Origin: Gammaproteobacteria bacterium
GTDB lineage: Bacteria; Pseudomonadota; Gammaproteobacteria; Steroidobacterales; Steroidobacteraceae
Direction: 5' to 3'
Assembly (NCBI GenBank): GCA_003137095.1
Contig: PLET01000065.1
Location: forward strand, 1 to 64,000
Length of the DNA: 64,000 nt
The translations under genes were made by a program, and so were the position numbers. Below the pieces are notes generated by a model that saw only the letters and a list, made by a program, of their open reading frames with translations, was not told the DNA's origin and searched no databases. Shown piece after piece: positions 59,393 to 64,000 of this stretch. Within the stretch, counting starts at the first letter, position 1, and the number at the start of each line of letters is the position of its first letter.

Positions 59393-61216
59393 GTGACCGA
59401 ACCCAACGGCAACTCGAGATTCGGTCAGCGGTCCGAGGCCGAACAAGCGGCGTTCGTCGGAGCGGTGCTGCAGGCAAGCCGCGAGGCCGAGAAGCGAGTC
59501 GCGCCCTTGCGGGCTGCGCTGCGCATCGCCGGATGCAGGATCGACGTGCTGTTCACCGGGGCGCGGATGGTCGAACAGCTCCTGCCGGCACTGCGCCACA
59601 ATCTGATTGGTGACGGATCGGCGGCCAAAGCGGTCGTGCACGTCTGGGACACGACGACGACCGGTGCGCGCATGCCGCCGCCGCCCTGCGGCGCGGAGCA
59701 TTTCACCGACCGCGGAGATATCTGGGGCTTCAAGAGCACGCGTTATCGAATCGTTTACCAGCAGGCAGAGTGCGCGGTCAATGTGATGGATCTCGCGACC
59801 GGCGAGGCGGCGTATTGGGTTCACCATCCCGAGAACATGCCGTTCTGGACCAAGGCTTCGCCGCTGCGCACCATTTTGCACTGGACCTTGGAGAAGGACG
59901 GGGCGCAACTGCTGCATGCCGCGGCGATCGGCGACACGCGCGGTGCAGTACTGTTGACGGGCAAGGGTGGCATCGGCAAGTCAACCACGTCGTTGGCGGC
60001 GCTCAGGGACGGCTTGAGCTACGTAGGCGACGACTACGTGGCCGTACGACTGACGCCGGCGCCGCAGGTATTCTCGCTATATTGCACCGCCAAATTGAAT
60101 GCTCAGGACATGGAGAAATTTCCGGCCCTGGCCGCGCACGTGACCAATGTCCCGTCGATCTACGGGGAAAAGGCCGTCATCGATCTGCGTGGCATGTCGA
60201 GCCAGTTGCGGGTCGAGATGCCGCTGCGAGCCGTGCTCACGCCGCGCGTGATCGGCGGTTTGGATACCGACTTCGTACCCGCGGATCCCTTGACGATACG
60301 GCGGGCGGCGGCCTTCACCACATTGGCGCAATTGCCATACGCGGGCCAGCAAACCCAGGATTTCATCGAGCGGCTGGTAGACAGTCTGCCCTGCTTTACG
60401 CTGCGCTTGGGCACCGATATGCGGCGGGTGACGCTGGCGATCGAATCCTTGCTTGTGGATTCTGAAGCCGGGGTGCGCAGTTCGACCACTCTCGAGGAGC
60501 CGCCAGTGCAGGCATCCGGCCCGACGCCGCTGGTGAGCGTGATCGTACCCGTCTACAATGGCGCGACATTCTTGCGCGATGCCATCGACAGCATCCTCGC
60601 GCAGAATTATCCGAGCCTCGAGATCCTGGTGATCGATGACGGCTCGCAGGACGACATCGACGCTGCCGTGGCACGACTCCCGGTCGACGTGCGTTTCGTC
60701 AGGCAGCCGAATCGGGGGCCGGCCGGGGCACGGAATCGTGGCGTGGGGGACGCCTCGGGTTCCATCATCGCTTTTCTGGACGTGGATGACCTATGGCCCC
60801 CGGGCACATTGCGGATTCTGTTGCGCGAACTTGCGGCCGATCCGAATCTGCAGGTCGTGCAGGGCGATGCTCTGGTGCTCGTCAGAGATGCGGCCTCGGG
60901 ACACTACGACGTCACCGGCGATCCGGAATTGGCGTTTCCCTTCTACATCGGCGCCGCCCTCTACCGGCGCAGCGTGTTCGAAAAGATAGGCCTGTTCGAC
61001 GATCGAATGCGCCTCGCGGAGGATACCGATTGGTACATGAGGCTGCAGGAGAGCGGACTGACGTACCGGCGCGTCGACCACGTGAGCCTGCACGTGCGGC
61101 GGCATGGCGGCAACATGACGCTGGCGGTTCCTCAATCTGACTTGATCAAGTCGACCATGGCCGCAATCAAGAAATCTCTGGATCGGACCCGCGGCACGGG
61201 CCGGCCTCCCCGCTGA
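59393..61216 (+). CDS. HPr-kinase-like P-loop domain fused to a family-2 glycosyltransferase
   Basis: 607 residues, GTG start directly after the ABC stop. Residues about 1-365 resemble HprK-related kinases of peptide-modification clusters: 'HWTLEKDGAQLLHAAAIGD', P-loop 'LLTGKGGIGKSTTSLAAL' (190-198) and 'SYVGDDYVAV', a likely metal/nucleotide site. After a linker, residues about 378-607 form a GT2: 'LVSVIVPVYNGATFLRDAIDSIL', 'ILVIDDGSQDD', 'ARNRGVGDASGSIIAFLDVDDLW', 'HVSLHVRRHGGNMT'. Both halves look intact. HprK-like kinases phosphorylate Ser in lasso peptides such as paeninodin. A fused sugar transferase is unusual and suggests phosphorylation and glycosylation of one substrate. Confidence 0.85.
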   Translation: MTEPNGNSRFGQRSEAEQAAFVGAVLQASREAEKRVAPLRAALRIAGCRIDVLFTGARMVEQLLPALRHNLIGDGSAAKAVVHVWDTTTTGARMPPPPCGAEHFTDRGDIWGFKSTRYRIVYQQAECAVNVMDLATGEAAYWVHHPENMPFWTKASPLRTILHWTLEKDGAQLLHAAAIGDTRGAVLLTGKGGIGKSTTSLAALRDGLSYVGDDYVAVRLTPAPQVFSLYCTAKLNAQDMEKFPALAAHVTNVPSIYGEKAVIDLRGMSSQLRVEMPLRAVLTPRVIGGLDTDFVPADPLTIRRAAAFTTLAQLPYAGQQTQDFIERLVDSLPCFTLRLGTDMRRVTLAIESLLVDSEAGVRSSTTLEEPPVQASGPTPLVSVIVPVYNGATFLRDAIDSILAQNYPSLEILVIDDGSQDDIDAAVARLPVDVRFVRQPNRGPAGARNRGVGDASGSIIAFLDVDDLWPPGTLRILLRELAADPNLQVVQGDALVLVRDAASGHYDVTGDPELAFPFYIGAALYRRSVFEKIGLFDDRMRLAEDTDWYMRLQESGLTYRRVDHVSLHVRRHGGNMTLAVPQSDLIKSTMAAIKKSLDRTRGTGRPPR

Positions 61217-61226
61217 GCACCGGCGC

Positions 61227-62351
61227 GTGAGGGTGCTCTTCTGGAATCACATGTATCTGCCCGATCTCGGCGGGCTGGAAACGTTCACGTCAAGGCTCGC
61301 CCACGAATTGTGCACGCGCGGACACGAAGTCATGGTCGCGACCACCTGGAATGACCCCTCGCTGCCGCAGCGGCAGATCGTCGACGGAATTCGCGTCGCG
61401 CGCCTGCCGTTTCACAAGGCCATGCGCGGCGACGACCCACTCACTACGATGCGTACGCTCAAGGCGGCTGCGGCGCTGAAGGCCGAATTCCGGCCCGATG
61501 TCATCCACGTACATTTCGCGGATCCCAACGTGTTTTTTCATTTGCGAACGCGCGCAGCGTATGACGCGCCAATGGTGGTCACGTTTCACATACCTTTTTC
61601 CGACGGGCGGACGGCGCGCGGCGGAGTTGTCGATGAGATGGTCGGCGCGGCGCGCGCGCTGATCGCCGTGAGCACCGCCAATGCCCGCGCGGTTGCCATC
61701 GGCGTCGGCGTGCCGGTCAACGCGATCGAAGTACTGTGTCCGGGCGTCCCCGACGTGGAATGGGTTCCCCCGGCACAACCCCGGCCGTGCAGCGGACCCT
61801 TCGTGTTTGTCGGCCGGCTGGTGCGCGACAAAGGCTGTGATATTGCCGTCGAGGCGCTGGCTGGGGTGCGTGCAGCGGGATGGCCGGCCAGTCTGAGAAT
61901 CGTGGGCGCCGGACCGGAAACCCCTCACCTGCAGGCTCTCATCGAAGCACGCGGACTGCGGCCGAGCGTCGAATTGGCGGGGGGCGTGGAACCGCGCGCG
62001 GTGCCCGGCCTGATGGCGGAGGCTTGCGCGGTGCTGATACCCTCCAGGTATGCGGAGCCGTTCGGCATGGTGGCGGTGGAGGCGGCACTCATGTGCCGTC
62101 CCGTCATAGCGGCGGCGACGGGCGGTCTGCAGGAAATCGTGGTGCACGAGCGCACGGGCTACCTGGTACCGGTGGATGATCCCGCCGCGCTGTCCGCGCA
62201 CATGATCCGGGTGCTCGCTGATCCGGCCGCCGCCGCCGCCATGGGCAACGCCGGCCGCGCACGCGCTCTCAGCCGCTATTCCCTGCACGCCGTGGCGGAT
62301 CGATACCTCGGCATCTACTCCGCAGCCACGCAACGCGAACTTGACGGTTGA
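61227..62351 (+). CDS. family-4 glycosyltransferase (GT-B)
   Basis: 374 residues, GTG start 10 bases after the previous stop. GT4 marks: N-terminal 'GGLETFTSRLAHELCTRGHEVMVAT', 'IHVHFADPNVFFHLRTRAAY', then 'FVFVGRLVRDKGCDIAVEALAGV' and the retaining-enzyme E-x7-E motif region 'PSRYAEPFGMVAVEAALMCRPVIAAATGGLQEIVVHERTGYLV'. It uses a nucleotide sugar such as GDP-mannose or UDP-glucose; which one is not known. Last gene of the plus-strand operon. Confidence 0.92.
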   Translation: MRVLFWNHMYLPDLGGLETFTSRLAHELCTRGHEVMVATTWNDPSLPQRQIVDGIRVARLPFHKAMRGDDPLTTMRTLKAAAALKAEFRPDVIHVHFADPNVFFHLRTRAAYDAPMVVTFHIPFSDGRTARGGVVDEMVGAARALIAVSTANARAVAIGVGVPVNAIEVLCPGVPDVEWVPPAQPRPCSGPFVFVGRLVRDKGCDIAVEALAGVRAAGWPASLRIVGAGPETPHLQALIEARGLRPSVELAGGVEPRAVPGLMAEACAVLIPSRYAEPFGMVAVEAALMCRPVIAAATGGLQEIVVHERTGYLVPVDDPAALSAHMIRVLADPAAAAAMGNAGRARALSRYSLHAVADRYLGIYSAATQRELDG

Positions 62352-62370
62352 CCGCCCGACGCGCGCGAAT

Positions 62371-63855
62371 TCAAGCCTCGCAGTCGGCGACGACCCGGGT
62401 CGTGACGAGGTAGATGTCCACCGCGTATTCCGCTTCGTCGTAGCGGCGTCCGCCGATCGAGAATTTATGTACGCTGCAGTCGAACAGCCAACGCTGCGTG
62501 GCGGGGTCGAGTCCCGCCCTCGAGCGATCGAGCACTATCCAAAGCCTTCCGCCCGCCGATCCGAGCCGCTTCAGCTCTGCAACCGACTGCGGGCCCCGCG
62601 ACAGCGGAAAACTCGGTGCGCAGCAGCCTTTCGCGTAAAGCCGGAACAAGGAGACCGCATAACCCGTCACGCGGTCACCGGACTGCCAGTGTTCGCGGAC
62701 ATACTGCACGGCACCGCGCTCGTCGATGCGCGAACCGTCGACGAAGTGGCTGGCGAGTGCCGGCACGTTCACCAGACAGATCGTGCCCAACCACGCGCCG
62801 GCAGCCAGGGCGCTGCGCGCGAGCAGCAGGCGGTAGATCACGGCGATCGCGTAGCCCGCGGCGACCAGCGCACCGAGCACGAATGGGAAGGAATATTCGA
62901 CGTGATATACCATGATCAATGGCAGCAATATCGTAGCCGCCAGCCAACCCAGCAGACAAACCAGCCAGTACGCATTCTGCGCGGAAGGGTCGCGAAGCAT
63001 CAACAGGGCGCCCACCGCCGCCAGCAATGCCACCGGCCATCCGATCATTACAATCGATCCCAGCACGGAGTGAAGCGTCGAATAGCCCCAGTCCGCGCCC
63101 TGATTCCAGTCGTGCACCAGCGGGCGCACGTAGAAAATCGCAAAAGCCGCCAGTAGCAGCGCGGCGGCGGCGAACATCCCCCAGACCGCGCGTGGCAGCG
63201 TGCGATGTCCAGTCCGGGCTCCGGCCGCGACCGCCGTGCACAGCAGGGGAAGCATGATCAGCAGCAACGTGTGCGATAGTGTCGCGGCGCATGCCAGCGC
63301 GCCGGCGAGCATGGCGCGGTAAATCTCCGCCCGGTGCATCGAACGACCACCCGGGTTCCACAGTAGTCGCGCGCCGACCAACAGGCACGCGGATCCGAAC
63401 AGGGCCGCGACTACATAGAAGCGCGCCTCCTGGCTATGCGCAACGTGCTGCGGCATCAATGCCATCAGCAAAGCGGTTGCCAGCGCGGTTGGCCGCCCCA
63501 TGGGACCATCCAGCAGCAGGAACGTCAGCATCACGCACAAAGTGCCCAGCAGTGCACTCATGGTGCGAAAGCCGCGCTCATCGGAACCGAACAGCGTGTG
63601 GCCTGCGTGGAACAGCAGGTAGCTCACGGGGATCAAGCGCGGCAGCCGGTAGGCCTGATCGCCGTCCGGAACCGGCTGCGCATGAAACATAATGCGCTCC
63701 TCGGTGAGCGTCGCCGACTCATCGCCCGAGTAGGCCCACACGCCCAGGCTGTGGAAGCGGAGCACCGCCGCGAGTACCGCCAGGCAGATCGCCGAGATCA
63801 GGAGGTTCCCATGTTTTGACAAGTGGTTTCGCCCGATCGCTGTTTCCAGTGACAT
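62371..63855 (-). CDS. GT39-like membrane glycosyltransferase
   Basis: 494 residues, about ten or more membrane helices. The first periplasmic loop 'VWAYSGDESATLTEERIMFH' contains the acidic pair (DE) that is catalytic in polyprenyl-phosphate-sugar-dependent GT-C enzymes (GT39/PMT_2, ArnT-like). 'HVAHSQEARFYVVAALFGSACLLVG' is the second loop typical of PMT_2. It would transfer a sugar from a lipid-phosphate donor to a substrate on the outside of the membrane. It is convergent with the GT4 gene, 19 bases apart, and probably belongs to the same surface-modification locus. Confidence 0.85.
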   Translation of the reverse strand: MSLETAIGRNHLSKHGNLLISAICLAVLAAVLRFHSLGVWAYSGDESATLTEERIMFHAQPVPDGDQAYRLPRLIPVSYLLFHAGHTLFGSDERGFRTMSALLGTLCVMLTFLLLDGPMGRPTALATALLMALMPQHVAHSQEARFYVVAALFGSACLLVGARLLWNPGGRSMHRAEIYRAMLAGALACAATLSHTLLLIMLPLLCTAVAAGARTGHRTLPRAVWGMFAAAALLLAAFAIFYVRPLVHDWNQGADWGYSTLHSVLGSIVMIGWPVALLAAVGALLMLRDPSAQNAYWLVCLLGWLAATILLPLIMVYHVEYSFPFVLGALVAAGYAIAVIYRLLLARSALAAGAWLGTICLVNVPALASHFVDGSRIDERGAVQYVREHWQSGDRVTGYAVSLFRLYAKGCCAPSFPLSRGPQSVAELKRLGSAGGRLWIVLDRSRAGLDPATQRWLFDCSVHKFSIGGRRYDEAEYAVDIYLVTTRVVADCEA

Positions 63856-63967
63856 TCAGCGGCTTTATTGCGCTAGCGTATCACGGCGGCGCCGGCGTCC
63901 GCGGTCGTCACCGCACCGACACCGCGTGTACAGAATCGGACCCAGCGAGCACAATGCGTCCCTTTGC

Positions 63968-64000
63968 ATGAAAGAACGCCCATATATCGATTCGCTCACC
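63968..64000 (+). CDS. possible start of a gene running off the window
   Basis: An ATG at 63968 opens a frame (MKERPYIDSLT) that continues past the window end. No clear ribosome-binding site precedes it. The 112 bases between it and the divergent GT39-like gene hold no other gene, so a divergent gene starting here is plausible. Only 11 codons are visible. Confidence 0.3.
   Translation, partial: MKERPYIDSLT

Overview
The window is a GC-rich bacterial chromosome segment, almost wall-to-wall genes. Gene content and order point to a gammaproteobacterium: comM-ubiK-glnK, dapF-DUF484-xerC-hslVU-DUF971-ubiEJB, and hemC-hemD. The DUF1592/DUF1552 pair, the giant cyclic-glucan synthase and the one-piece trpEGDCFBA operon suggest an environmental lineage near Xanthomonadales/Nevskiales/Steroidobacterales rather than an enteric. 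The taxonomic placement is inference from gene order. I see no tRNA, rRNA, IS element, CRISPR array or plasmid origin.

Layout. 1-4.2 kb: end of a DUF1592-type gene and a Tat-exported DUF1552 protein, then a minus-strand set of cytochrome b561, cytochrome c' and an exported cupin, then a membrane-anchored cytochrome c5-like protein with a clear sigma70 promoter. 4.2-7.8 kb: comM, ubiK, two PII genes (the first behind a textbook sigma54 promoter with an NtrC-type enhancer site; no amtB) and a DUF4124 protein. 7.9-13.1 kb: a beta-hydroxyacid dehydrogenase, hemC, hemD, a ferredoxin-reductase-type flavoprotein, an SDR epimerase and an orphan ParA. 13.2-21.1 kb: a nine-gene housekeeping run, dapF to ubiB. 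21.2-29.7 kb: one 2837-residue NdvB-type cyclic beta-1,2-glucan synthase. 29.8-37.2 kb: an envelope/stress block (CsbD-like, ferritin, YqjK/YqjE/DUF883, CHASE3 histidine kinase, OmpA and DUF4398 lipoproteins, two response regulators, a sigma54 activator). 37.3-44.2 kb: trpEGDCFBA plus a DUF2007 protein, all minus strand, preceded by an attenuator whose Trp-Trp leader peptide appears to be leaderless. 44.3-53.7 kb: a small conserved protein, an ABC exporter, yajQ, apbE, an MFS transporter, a rhomboid protease, a D-2-hydroxyacid dehydrogenase, a 34-residue Lys-rich protein, a DEAD-box helicase and a YebC/YeeN protein.

53.8-64 kb is the accessory region and the best candidate for something undescribed. 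Two decayed family-2 glycosyltransferase genes are followed by a tightly packed six-gene operon: a PqqD-like protein, a GT2, a PF14907-type nucleotidyltransferase, an ABC exporter, an HPr-kinase-like P-loop domain fused to a GT2, and a GT4. A convergent GT39-like membrane glycosyltransferase follows. PqqD, HprK-like kinase, nucleotidyltransferase and ABC exporter are the tailoring and export parts known from lasso-peptide and related RiPP clusters, but no cyclase, protease or separate precursor is visible. The PqqD-like protein itself carries a YxxPxL motif in a C-terminal tail, the kind of motif RiPP recognition domains bind in precursor leaders. I propose, as inference, that the tail may be the substrate, or may act in cis, in a glycosyltransferase-linked peptide system.
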